Positions 50,192 through 57,701 of a stretch of DNA of 64,000 nucleotides are shown here, in pieces. The position numbers were made by a program, and so were the translations under genes. The first letter of the stretch is position 1, and every line of letters begins with the position of its first letter. This stretch comes from Geothrix sp. SG200 (GTDB lineage Bacteria > Acidobacteriota > Holophagae > Holophagales > Holophagaceae), in the NCBI RefSeq assembly GCF_022808935.1, contig NZ_JAKZFR010000007.1:1-64000 (forward strand), read 5' to 3'. Under the pieces are notes generated by a model, which did not search any database, was not told the DNA's origin, and saw only the letters and a program-made list of their open reading frames with translations.

Positions 50192-51311
50192 GGCTCACCC
50201 CGCCTTTGGTACGGTCCGAGGGGGACCGCCTGCTCGCTTCGCTCGCGAAGTCCCCCCCGGAACCCCCCACCTGCTGCTTCGGCGAAGCCGCAGCAGCAAG
50301 TCTGATCTCAACGGGCTGGCCGTCCTGGAGCGCGCCGGGATGGTCGATGAGCTTCTCGCCCTCCTTCAGGCCCGAGCGCACGGGCAGGTAGGCGCCTTCG
50401 GCCTCGCCCAGGGAGAGCCAGCGCAGCTCGGCATGCCCGTCCTTGGCGACGAAGACGCCCGTGAGTTCGCCCCGGTGCACGAGGGCGCTGCGGGGCACGG
50501 AGAACCCCTGGGAATCGGCCTTCAGGCCGGGCACCAGGATGCGGGCGAAGGAGCCCTGGCGCAGGCCCTTGGGCCTGAGCACCTTGGCGCGCAGGGTGCC
50601 CTTGTGGCTGTAGGGATCCCCGCCGGGCGCCAGGCCCGTGATCTGGGCCTCGCCTTCGGCGCCCTCCGATTCGAACTTCACCTTCGACCCGGCCTTGAGG
50701 CCCCTGGCCTCATCCTCGGACACGGTGGCGACCAGCTCCTGCTCGCCGTCGCCCACCAGCTCCAGCAGGGGCATGCCGGGCCCGACGAAATCGCCTTCGC
50801 TGACCTTCCGGGACTGCACCACGCCGGAGAAGGGGGCGCGGATCTGCGTATAGGCGATGTTGGCCTTCAGCGAAGAGACGCCAGCCTGGGCCTGGGCCAC
50901 CTGGGCCTCCACCTGCTCCAGCTCGACGGCCGTGCTGGCCTTCTGGGCCTGGAGGGCCTGGATGCGGCGGTGGTAGGCCTCCACGGTCGCAAGTCCGGTC
51001 TGGGCCGCCTTGAGCTGGCCCTGGAGATCCTCATCGCCCAGGGCGATGAGCAGGGTGCCGGCAGACACGCGCTGCCCCTCCTGGACGAGGACGCGCTTGA
51101 CCTGGGCGGCCATGCGGGTGGACATCGTGGCCGTGCGTGCGGACTGGAGGGTGGCGGCCACCCAGGCCCCGCCCTCGGGACCGCCATCAGCCACCAGGGA
51201 GACGGCCACCTTGGGCAGCTCCTTCGCCTCGGGCCGGGCCTCCTTGTGGCCGCAGGCCAGTGTCCCCAAGAGCGCGCCCGACAGGGCCAGGGCGGAAAGG
51301 GCGGTCTTCAT
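50181..51311 (-). CDS. RND periplasmic adaptor lipoprotein
   Basis: A 376-residue membrane fusion protein. A lipobox (LGTLACG) puts the anchoring Cys near residue 20. A biotinyl/lipoyl-like half (VLVQEGQRVSAGTLLIAL, then IRAPFSGVVQSRKVSEGDFV), a coiled-coil hairpin of Ala/Gln-rich helices, and a beta-barrel domain follow. The last 28 residues (VGGSGGDFASEASRRS onward) are atypical and coincide with a palindromic DNA element. It links the pump to TolC. Its start overlaps the TolC-gene stop in ATGA. Confidence 0.88.
   Translation of the reverse strand: MKTALSALALSGALLGTLACGHKEARPEAKELPKVAVSLVADGGPEGGAWVAATLQSARTATMSTRMAAQVKRVLVQEGQRVSAGTLLIALGDEDLQGQLKAAQTGLATVEAYHRRIQALQAQKASTAVELEQVEAQVAQAQAGVSSLKANIAYTQIRAPFSGVVQSRKVSEGDFVGPGMPLLELVGDGEQELVATVSEDEARGLKAGSKVKFESEGAEGEAQITGLAPGGDPYSHKGTLRAKVLRPKGLRQGSFARILVPGLKADSQGFSVPRSALVHRGELTGVFVAKDGHAELRWLSLGEAEGAYLPVRSGLKEGEKLIDHPGALQDGQPVEIRLAAAASPKQQVGGSGGDFASEASRRSPSDRTKGGVSHGK
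50220..50256. repeat. REP-like palindrome inside the adaptor gene's 3' end
   Basis: GGGGGAC and GTCCCCC enclose CTTCGC-TC-GCGAAG, itself a perfect 6-bp inverted repeat. A related GCGAGCGAGGCGAGC core occurs at 33783-33797. It forms the codons of the unusual C-terminal tail. Confidence 0.5.
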
Positions 51312-52657
51312 GGCTTCACTCCTTCGATGGGGGTTCCGGTCGCAAGATCAAGGCTGGCGCGGCTCACGCGAAGATCGAACAGGCTCTGGAGAATGAGGGT
51401 GTGGGCGCCCTGGACGGCGGCCTCTGCATCGAGCACCTCGATGAGCGGCGCGAGACCCTCCTTGTGCCGGGCCTCCCGCAGCCGCTTGGACTCCTCGGCG
51501 GCGGCCAGGGACTCCTTCGCGGCGGCGTAGCGGGCCTGGGCAGCCATCACGCCTTCCCTCGCCACACGGATCTCATGCTCGGCCTGCTGCTGCTTGAAGT
51601 CGCGCATCTCGCGCGCAGCGCGCTCCTGGGCGCGGGCGGCCCGGGCCTTGGCCTGATCGGGCGCGGAGAACACCTTCCACTTCACGCCCACGCCGGCCCA
51701 TGTCCAGTTCCCCTTCTCGGACCAGGAATGGTGGAGGGTGCCCGCCCCCAGCTCCAGCCCCACCTCGGGAAGCAGGCTGCCCTTGGCGGCCTTGGCGCCT
51801 TCGGTCGCGGCTCTGGCCTGGAGGTCGGCGGCGAGCAGATCGCCCCGCTGGCCGGAAGGGAGGCCCGCGGCGGGTTTCGCGGGCTCCTTCGAGGGGCGCA
51901 TGCCCCCCTCGAAATCTGGGGTCAGTGGTGTCGCCAGGGGGCCCTCCACGGGACCGGTGCCTGTGAGCAGGCCCAGGCCCGAGCGGGCCGAATGCACCTG
52001 CTTGACCACCTCGGCCTTCTGCGCGTCGATCTGGGCGTGGAAGGCTTTCAGCCGCTGGAGCTCCGACTCCAGCATCAGGCCCTGCCTGACGCGGGCCCCG
52101 ACGAAGTCTTCCATGCCCTGGATCCAGGTCCGGGAGTCCTCCACCCACTTGAGGGCCTGCTCTGCCACCTGCGTGCCGAAGTAGGCCTCCACCACGGCCT
52201 GGGCTGTCTCCTGCTTCCGCCGTTCCTGGCTGGCGGCCTCGGCCTGTGCCATGAAGTCACCGGCACGCCGGGCCGCGGTGATCCGCCCGCCGGTGTAGAG
52301 GGGCTGCTGGAGCACGGCCGAACCGCCGTAGGCGCCAATGGCATCCGGATGGTTCAGGCTGTCGGGATTGAAGTCCGCCATGGTGATCCGCGCCTGGTTC
52401 AGCTTGATGCCGAAGGCCATCATGGGCTCGTTGGTGCGGACCCCCTGGGCCTGGAGCGTCAGGCTCGGCAACCGGAGGTCGCGGTAGCCTTCGGCTTCCG
52501 CCTGGCGGGATTCCACCATGGCCTGACCCGCACGAAGGCCGCCTTGGTCCCGCCAAGCCTTCCGGATGCTGTCGGCCACGGTCAAGCCCTCCTGCCCCAG
52601 GAGGCTTCCTCCCGACAACAGCGCCAAGCTCAATCCCGTGATGGCTTTAATGTTCAT
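51308..52657 (-). CDS. TolC-family outer-membrane efflux protein
   Basis: A 449-residue protein with a signal peptide (about 1-21) and the two TolC repeats. Long amphipathic, Ala/Gln-rich helices (QERRKQETAQAVVEAYFGTQ; AHEIRVAREGVMAAQARYAA-like) alternate with beta-rich segments. It would form the outer-membrane channel for the RND pump. GGAG precedes the ATG by nine bases in an AT-rich spacer. It starts 50 bases after the ArsR stop and its own stop overlaps the adaptor start, completing the tripartite order channel, adaptor, pump. Confidence 0.9.
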   Translation of the reverse strand: MNIKAITGLSLALLSGGSLLGQEGLTVADSIRKAWRDQGGLRAGQAMVESRQAEAEGYRDLRLPSLTLQAQGVRTNEPMMAFGIKLNQARITMADFNPDSLNHPDAIGAYGGSAVLQQPLYTGGRITAARRAGDFMAQAEAASQERRKQETAQAVVEAYFGTQVAEQALKWVEDSRTWIQGMEDFVGARVRQGLMLESELQRLKAFHAQIDAQKAEVVKQVHSARSGLGLLTGTGPVEGPLATPLTPDFEGGMRPSKEPAKPAAGLPSGQRGDLLAADLQARAATEGAKAAKGSLLPEVGLELGAGTLHHSWSEKGNWTWAGVGVKWKVFSAPDQAKARAARAQERAAREMRDFKQQQAEHEIRVAREGVMAAQARYAAAKESLAAAEESKRLREARHKEGLAPLIEVLDAEAAVQGAHTLILQSLFDLRVSRASLDLATGTPIEGVKP

Positions 52658-52707
52658 AAAGGAATACTCCTAAACAAAAAAAAGCAACTGCATATAAAAG
52701 CATTCGT

Positions 52708-53037
52708 TCATTTAAGAGCCTTGTAGGTCATCTTTGCGCGGTCGGTCACATGACCGCACACCAGATCGCAGAGCTCACCCACCAGCGGCATCACGGGGGT
52801 GAAGTACACGGCATTGCCCTCGGGTTCGCGGGTCACGAGGCCCACACGCACCAGGCAGGCCAGGTGCTTCGACGCGTTGGCCTGGGACAGGCCCGAGGCC
52901 TCGGCCACGGCCCCCTGGCTGAGGGGGCCCTTGTTGTCGAGGAGCGAGCGCAGGATCTTCAGGCGGGAGGCATCCCCCAGGGCGCTGAACAGGCCGCTCA
53001 CTTCTTCGATCATGGGATTGCTGAGCTGGTGGTTCAC
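52708..53037 (-). CDS. ArsR-family repressor
   Basis: A 109-residue winged-helix regulator. LFSALGDASRLKILRSLL opens the family domain, and the recognition helix is in LSQANASKHLACLVRVGLV near 49-67. The classical metal box ELCVCD is absent; instead Cys sit in LACL near 60 and GELCDLVCGH near 90-94, which could sense metals, oxidants or reactive sulfur. It heads the ten-gene run. The start is GTG with GGAG eight bases upstream. Confidence 0.88.
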   Translation of the reverse strand: MNHQLSNPMIEEVSGLFSALGDASRLKILRSLLDNKGPLSQGAVAEASGLSQANASKHLACLVRVGLVTREPEGNAVYFTPVMPLVGELCDLVCGHVTDRAKMTYKALK

Positions 53038-53054
53038 GACTTCAACTCCATGCG

Positions 53055-53085
53055 ACTATATTCATCCAGTTTTCGGTCGTGTCAA
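53055..53085 (-). promoter_or_regulatory. Promoter of the ArsR-headed run
   Basis: TTGACA (53080-53085, minus strand) is followed by GAATAT with 16 bases between or TATAGT with 19 bases between. Either -10 gives a very short leader to the GTG at 53037. An ArsR operator is expected here, but I could not define a clear dyad. Confidence 0.45.
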
Positions 53086-53272
53086 CCCAAAAATCTCCGC
53101 CCCACTGAAAAACTGTATATCCATCGGAGCATCCGGCAACCGACATTCCAGCCTTCTGCAGGGGTTTGCGGGGATTTCGTGATGGACATCATCCCTTTAC
53201 CGGGAATATCCACCCGAAGCTCCGGGGGATGCCCTCCCGACCGCCAATGCTAGGCTGAGGAAGGAGGCCCCC

Positions 53273-53791
53273 GTGGAGGACCTGGACGCCCGCGCAGCAA
53301 AGATCCGCCTGCTCTGCACCGACATCGACGGGGTCCTCACCGACGGGGCCCTTCACTATGGCCCGGAACCGGGCCATACCAAGGCTTTCCACGTGCGGGA
53401 CGGGGCCGCCATCAAGCATCTCCAGCAGGCGGGCATCCGCGTGGCGTTCATCTCGGGCCTGGACGCCGGGGCGACCGTGAACCGGGCCCGGGATCTCGGG
53501 GTGGAGGACTGCTTCGCGGGGCACTTGGAGAAGCTGCCCATCCTGGACCAGCTCTGCGCCAAGTACGGCCTGGCCTACGATCAGGTCGGTCACCTGGGGG
53601 ACGACCTGCCGGACCTGCCCCTGCTCCGCCGGGTGGGCCTGGCCTGCTGCCCTTCGGATGCGGCGGACGAGGTGAAGGCAGTCTGCCACTGGACGGTGCC
53701 CGTCCCCGGCGGCCGGGGCGTGCTGCGCCAGGCGGCCGAGCGGATCCTGAAGGCCCAGGGGCGGTGGGACGAGATCGTGGGACGGTACTAG
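53273..53791 (+). CDS. kdsC: 3-deoxy-manno-octulosonate-8-phosphate phosphatase
   Basis: A 172-residue HAD phosphatase of the C0 type without a large cap. DIDGVLTDGAL near residues 17-27, the Ser of AFISGLDAGAT near 58, Lys in GHLEKLPIL near 88 and GDDLPDLPLL near 109 match KdsC. It frees KDO for lipopolysaccharide, supporting an outer membrane. It starts with GTG preceded by AGGAGG. Other kds genes are not adjacent. Confidence 0.9.
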   Translation: MEDLDARAAKIRLLCTDIDGVLTDGALHYGPEPGHTKAFHVRDGAAIKHLQQAGIRVAFISGLDAGATVNRARDLGVEDCFAGHLEKLPILDQLCAKYGLAYDQVGHLGDDLPDLPLLRRVGLACCPSDAADEVKAVCHWTVPVPGGRGVLRQAAERILKAQGRWDEIVGRY

Positions 53792-54040
53792 CCCTTCGGC
53801 CCAAGGGCCTTCAGGATCTCCACGAAGGGCACGAAGCAAAGCTGAACGCGAAAATCACGAATACGCCCTTCGGGCGTGCGAAGGGTGCGAAGAGGAGCCG
53901 ACTCACCGCGGACGTCCCTCGCGGGCGGGGGCCCGGATGTCCTTGCCAAGGCACTGGGGAGAATGCCTTCGTGGCCTGCATTGGGCCCGGCGGGCCTATT
54001 TGTGTCCATCGTGGAGTTCGGTAGAAGCTCGAGTGGGCCG
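53792..54040. other. Intergenic stretch with short cytosine/thymine-rich repeats
   Basis: No gene is supported. Near 53825-53895 the sequence repeats forms of CTTCG-x-G-CCCTTCG (plus its complement), which resembles dispersed REP-like sequence. It lies between convergent kdsC and the M3 peptidase gene. No clear terminator was found. Confidence 0.4.
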
Positions 54041-56134
54041 CTACTTCAGCCCGCGCTTCTCTAGCAGGGGCCCCACCTTGGGATCGCGGCCGCGGAAGTT
54101 GCGATAGAGCTGGGCGGGGTCGATCATGCCGCCCTTGGACAGCACCTCGGCGCGGAACCTGGCGGCGGTGGCGGGGTCGAAGAGGTTGCCTTTCTCCTTG
54201 AAGGCCTGGAAGGCGTCGCTGTCGAGCACGGCGCTCCAGATGTAGCTGTAGTAGCCCGCCGCGTAGCCGCCCATGATGTGGTTGAAGTAGGGGCTGCGGT
54301 AGCGGGGCGGGATCTCGGCGAGGAGGCCCCACTTGGCCAGGGAGGCCTTCTCGAAGGCCGCCGTGTCCTGCGGCTTGGCGGTGGTCAGCGTGTGCCAGTC
54401 CATGTCCAGCAGCGAAGCCGCCATGTACTCGGTGGTGGCGAAGCCCTGGCCGAAGGTGGCGGCCTTCTTCATCTTGGCCACCAGGGCATCGGGGATCACC
54501 TCGCCGGTCTTGTAGTGCCTTGCGTAGAGCTTCAGCATTTCCGGCTCCATGGACCAGTTCTCCATGACCTGGCTGGGCAGCTCCACGAAGTCGCGGGGCG
54601 TGCCGGCGGTGCCGCGGTAGCGGCCCTTGTAGAAGAGGCCGTGCAAGCCGTGGCCGAACTCGTGGAAGAGCGTGCGCACCTCGTCGGAGGTCAGCAGCGC
54701 CGGCCGGTCGCCGGCCGGGGCCGTGAAGTTGCAGACATTCACCACCACGGGATCCACCTGCTTTCCGTCCTTCACCCAGGCGGAGCGGTAGCTGCTCATC
54801 CAGGCGCCGCCGCGCTTGCCGGGCCTGGGGTGGTAGTCCACGTAGATCAGGCCCAGATGACGCCCGTCCTTCTCCTTCACCTCGAAGCAGCGCACATCCT
54901 TCTGGTAGACGGGCAGGTCCTTCACCTCCGTGAAGGTGATGCCGTAGAGCCGGCCCGCCAGGGTGAAGGCACCCTGCCGCACGGCATCGAGGGCGAAGTA
55001 CGGCTTCACCGATTCCTCGTCGAAGTCGTACTTGGCCTGCTTCACCTTCTCCGCGTAGTAGCGCCAGTCCCAGGCTTCCAGCTTCTGGCCCGGCAGGTCC
55101 TTGGCCATCATGGCCTGCAGCTCGGCGCGCTCCTGCTTGGCGACCTCCAGCGCGGGCTTCCAGATCTGGTCCAGCAGGCCGTAGACGCCCTTGGGATCCT
55201 TGGCCATGTTCTCTTCGAGGACGAAGTCCGCCCAGGTGCGGTAGCCCAGCAGCTGGGCCTTCTCGACGCGCAGGGCGGCCACCTGGGCCACGATGGCATT
55301 GGTGTCCGTGTCGCCGCCCTGGTTGCAACGCTCCAGGTAGCCCGTGAGGATCCGCTTCCGCAGCTCGCGGTTCTGGGCGTACTCCAGGAAGGGCCAGATG
55401 CTGGGGCCATCCAAGGTGAACAGCCACTTCCCGTCCTGCCCCGCCTTCTTCGCCGCGGCCGCCGCGGCCAGGCGCGTGCCCTCGGGCAGGCCCGCCAGGT
55501 CGGCCGGGTCCGTCACCACCATCTGGAAGGCCTTGGTGGCCTTGAGGAGGCGGTCGCCGAAGTCGACGCCAAGCTTGGACAGCTCGGCATTGATGGCCCG
55601 CATGCGGGTCTGCTGGGCGGGCGTGAGCGCGGCGCCGGCCCGGACGAAGCCCTTGTAGGTGCGCTCCAGGAGGCGGGCCTGGTCGGGCTCCAGCTTCAGC
55701 GCGGCCCGGCCGTCCCACACGGCCTTCACGCGACCGAAGAGCTTCGCATCCAGGTTGATGTCGTCGCGGTGGGCGGCGAGGAGGGGCATCACCTCGCGGT
55801 TCACAGCCTGGAGCTTCGGGTTCGTCTCGGCACCCGTGAGGTTGAAGAAGACCGACCCGATGCGGTCCATGAACTGGCCGGACAGGTCCAGGGCCACGAT
55901 GGTGTTGGCGAAGGTGGGAGCCTCCTTGGCCTCCGCGATGCTGGCCACTTCGGCCTTCTGGCGGGCCATGCCCTCCCTGAAGGCCGGAAGGAAATGCGCC
56001 TCCTTGATTTCCGCGAAGGGCGGCACGCCGAAGGGCGTCTTCCACTCCGAGAAGAAGGGATTGGCGGCGACAGACGGATCGGCGGCGAGGGCGGGCAGGG
56101 TCATGAGGGCGGCCAAGGCGGAAGCGGGACGCAT
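54041..56134 (-). CDS. M3-family oligopeptidase (Dcp-like)
   Basis: A 697-residue peptidase with a signal peptide in the first 20 residues. The metal motif HEFGH lies in LFHEFGHGLHGLFY near 495, with the third ligand Glu in ELPSQVMENW near 525. It is the size of peptidyl-dipeptidase Dcp and would cleave short peptides in the periplasm. AGGAG precedes the ATG at 56134 by seven bases. It is divergent from the patatin lipoprotein gene. Confidence 0.92.
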   Translation of the reverse strand: MRPASALAALMTLPALAADPSVAANPFFSEWKTPFGVPPFAEIKEAHFLPAFREGMARQKAEVASIAEAKEAPTFANTIVALDLSGQFMDRIGSVFFNLTGAETNPKLQAVNREVMPLLAAHRDDINLDAKLFGRVKAVWDGRAALKLEPDQARLLERTYKGFVRAGAALTPAQQTRMRAINAELSKLGVDFGDRLLKATKAFQMVVTDPADLAGLPEGTRLAAAAAAKKAGQDGKWLFTLDGPSIWPFLEYAQNRELRKRILTGYLERCNQGGDTDTNAIVAQVAALRVEKAQLLGYRTWADFVLEENMAKDPKGVYGLLDQIWKPALEVAKQERAELQAMMAKDLPGQKLEAWDWRYYAEKVKQAKYDFDEESVKPYFALDAVRQGAFTLAGRLYGITFTEVKDLPVYQKDVRCFEVKEKDGRHLGLIYVDYHPRPGKRGGAWMSSYRSAWVKDGKQVDPVVVNVCNFTAPAGDRPALLTSDEVRTLFHEFGHGLHGLFYKGRYRGTAGTPRDFVELPSQVMENWSMEPEMLKLYARHYKTGEVIPDALVAKMKKAATFGQGFATTEYMAASLLDMDWHTLTTAKPQDTAAFEKASLAKWGLLAEIPPRYRSPYFNHIMGGYAAGYYSYIWSAVLDSDAFQAFKEKGNLFDPATAARFRAEVLSKGGMIDPAQLYRNFRGRDPKVGPLLEKRGLK

Positions 56135-56229
56135 GGAAGGCTCCTGGGGGGTCATACCCCACTCTAGCATCATCTTACGAGGGGTCGCCTCCCGGATGAG
56201 CCCCGGGAAGGGTCGGGTATTCTCGAAGG

Positions 56230-57204
56230 ATGATCAGCCACATCTCCTCGCGCATCTCCCGGGCCGGGGCCCTGCTGGGTCTCGCCCTGCTCCTGGCCTG
56301 CCAGCCCCAGGCCCCCGTGGTGGTGCCTCAGGTGCCGCCACCCCAGGCCCAGCCCCCGGCTCCGCCCAAGCCGCAGGGTCCTCCGCCCAAACCGAAGATC
56401 GCCCTGGTGCTGGGCGGCGGTGCCGCGCGCGGGTTCGCGCACATCGGTGTCATCCGCACGCTCGAACAGGAGAAGATCCCGGTGGACCTGGTGGTGGGCA
56501 CCAGCGTGGGCAGCCTGATCGGCGCCATCTACGCCGCGGACCGCAACAGCTTCGAGCTGGAGTGGACCGCCTTCCAGCTCCAGAAGGAGGACCTCTTCGA
56601 CTTCGGCGTCCTCTCCACGGTGGCGGGCATGGGCTTCGCCAAGGGCGACAAGCTCGAGACCTGGGTCAAGGGCCACATCAAGCCGGCCAACATCGAGCAG
56701 CTGAAGATTCCCTTCGCCGCCGTGGCCACGGACCTCAACTGGGGCCAGAAGGTGGTGCTGGACCGCGGCTCCGTGGCCCGTGCCGTGCGAGCCAGCTCGG
56801 CGATTCCCGGCGTGTTCCAGCCCGTGCAGCACATGGGCAAGATCCTGGTGGACGGCGGCGTGGTGGACAACATCCCTATCTCCGTGGCCCGCGCCAAGGG
56901 AGCCGACCTGGTCATCGCCGTCGACATCAGCGCCAACGTGGGGAACACGGACATCACCAACCTGCTGGGCGTGAGCCTCCAGGCCGCCAACATCATGTTC
57001 GCCCTCAACGTGGAGCACTCGAAGAAGGACGCGGACGTGCTGATCTCACCGGCCATCGGCGACGTGGGCACCCTGGACTTCACCCAGAAGAAGCGTTGCA
57101 TGGAGGCGGGCATCGTGGCCGCCCAACAGGCCATGCCTGCCGTTCGCCAGGCCATCGACAAGTGGGTGGCCGCCCGGATGGCCGCCCAGTCCACCGGCCA
57201 GTGA
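56230..57204 (+). CDS. Patatin-like phospholipase lipoprotein
   Basis: A 324-residue protein. A lipobox (LLLACQ) near residue 25 and a Pro-rich linker precede a patatin domain: GGGAARGFAHIGVI near 62-75 (oxyanion hole), the serine in GTSVGSLIGA near 92, and the Asp in DGGVVDNIP near 220. It resembles RssA/NTE-type acyl hydrolases and would act on lipids at the membrane. The domain ends near 300. It is followed by the remnant on the opposite strand. Confidence 0.9.
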   Translation: MISHISSRISRAGALLGLALLLACQPQAPVVVPQVPPPQAQPPAPPKPQGPPPKPKIALVLGGGAARGFAHIGVIRTLEQEKIPVDLVVGTSVGSLIGAIYAADRNSFELEWTAFQLQKEDLFDFGVLSTVAGMGFAKGDKLETWVKGHIKPANIEQLKIPFAAVATDLNWGQKVVLDRGSVARAVRASSAIPGVFQPVQHMGKILVDGGVVDNIPISVARAKGADLVIAVDISANVGNTDITNLLGVSLQAANIMFALNVEHSKKDADVLISPAIGDVGTLDFTQKKRCMEAGIVAAQQAMPAVRQAIDKWVAARMAAQSTGQ

Positions 57205-57210
57205 AGCGCT

Positions 57211-57438
57211 TCACGTTACGAAGATCATGTCCCCCATGGGGGTAAGGTCGAAGCGCTCGATCTTGAAGGCGTCGAACGAGCTGCAGCCGGCACGGGCCGG
57301 CGCCGCCAGCAGCTCGGCCCTGGCCACACGCCGTCCGGCCTATTCTAGGACCCGCTTCCCTCTCGGGATCGGGAGCTTGGCGAAGACCCCGGTGCCGTGG
57401 ATGGTCGAGACCTGGACCCGGGTGAAGTCCCTGTCCAT
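57211..57438 (-). pseudogene. SET-domain gene remnant with an in-frame amber codon
   Basis: From the ATG at 57438 the frame reads a 32-residue stretch containing STIHGTGVFAKLPIPRGKRV, the N-terminal SET motif (IHGxGVFA, then Gly, then EY-G). An amber TAG (57342-57340) stands where the conserved Tyr of EY-G is expected; the frame then continues AGRRVARAELLAAPARAG for 42 more codons to a stop. The core NHS and C-terminal Tyr of SET are absent. It is probably a decayed and truncated gene, though a sequencing error at the amber cannot be excluded. Confidence 0.7.
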
Positions 57439-57465
57439 TCCTTGGCCTTTGGAACCCGGCAGGCC

Positions 57466-57701
57466 ACCTCCTGGAGCGGCGGGGCAGAGGGGATGGAAGC
57501 GGCCCTCAGAACGGCGTGAGGGCTGATCGGCCGGAGGAGGTCCCCACCACGATCGCCCCCTGTCTGTGTAAACAGGAAATTCGGGCGGTTCCGGTCGCTC
57601 TCTCGGGACTGGCCCAGCGGTAATCCACGGACGTAGAATCCGGTCATCCGCAGAACGAAAGAAGCCCCCTTCTCATCCGAGCATTCCACGCCGAGGATGC
57701 C
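57466..57701. other. Gene-free leader of the DUF900 gene
   Basis: Nothing coding is supported here. TAGAAT at 57634-57639 could be the -10 of the following gene, but no good -35 lies 16-18 bases before it. Confidence 0.4.

Noticed and set aside
47270-50305. Open frame of about 1000 codons antisense to the RND pump
   Set aside because: Composition is dominated by Gly, His, Asp and Leu with no domain; the opposite strand carries a complete RND permease.
57211-57438. Amber codon as pyrrolysine or programmed readthrough
   Set aside because: Nothing nearby suggests a pyrrolysine system, the SET core is missing anyway, and decay explains the data.
57227-57526. Small plus-strand open frame between the patatin and DUF900 genes
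   Set aside because: No ribosome binding site or motif; the opposite strand holds a better-supported SET remnant.
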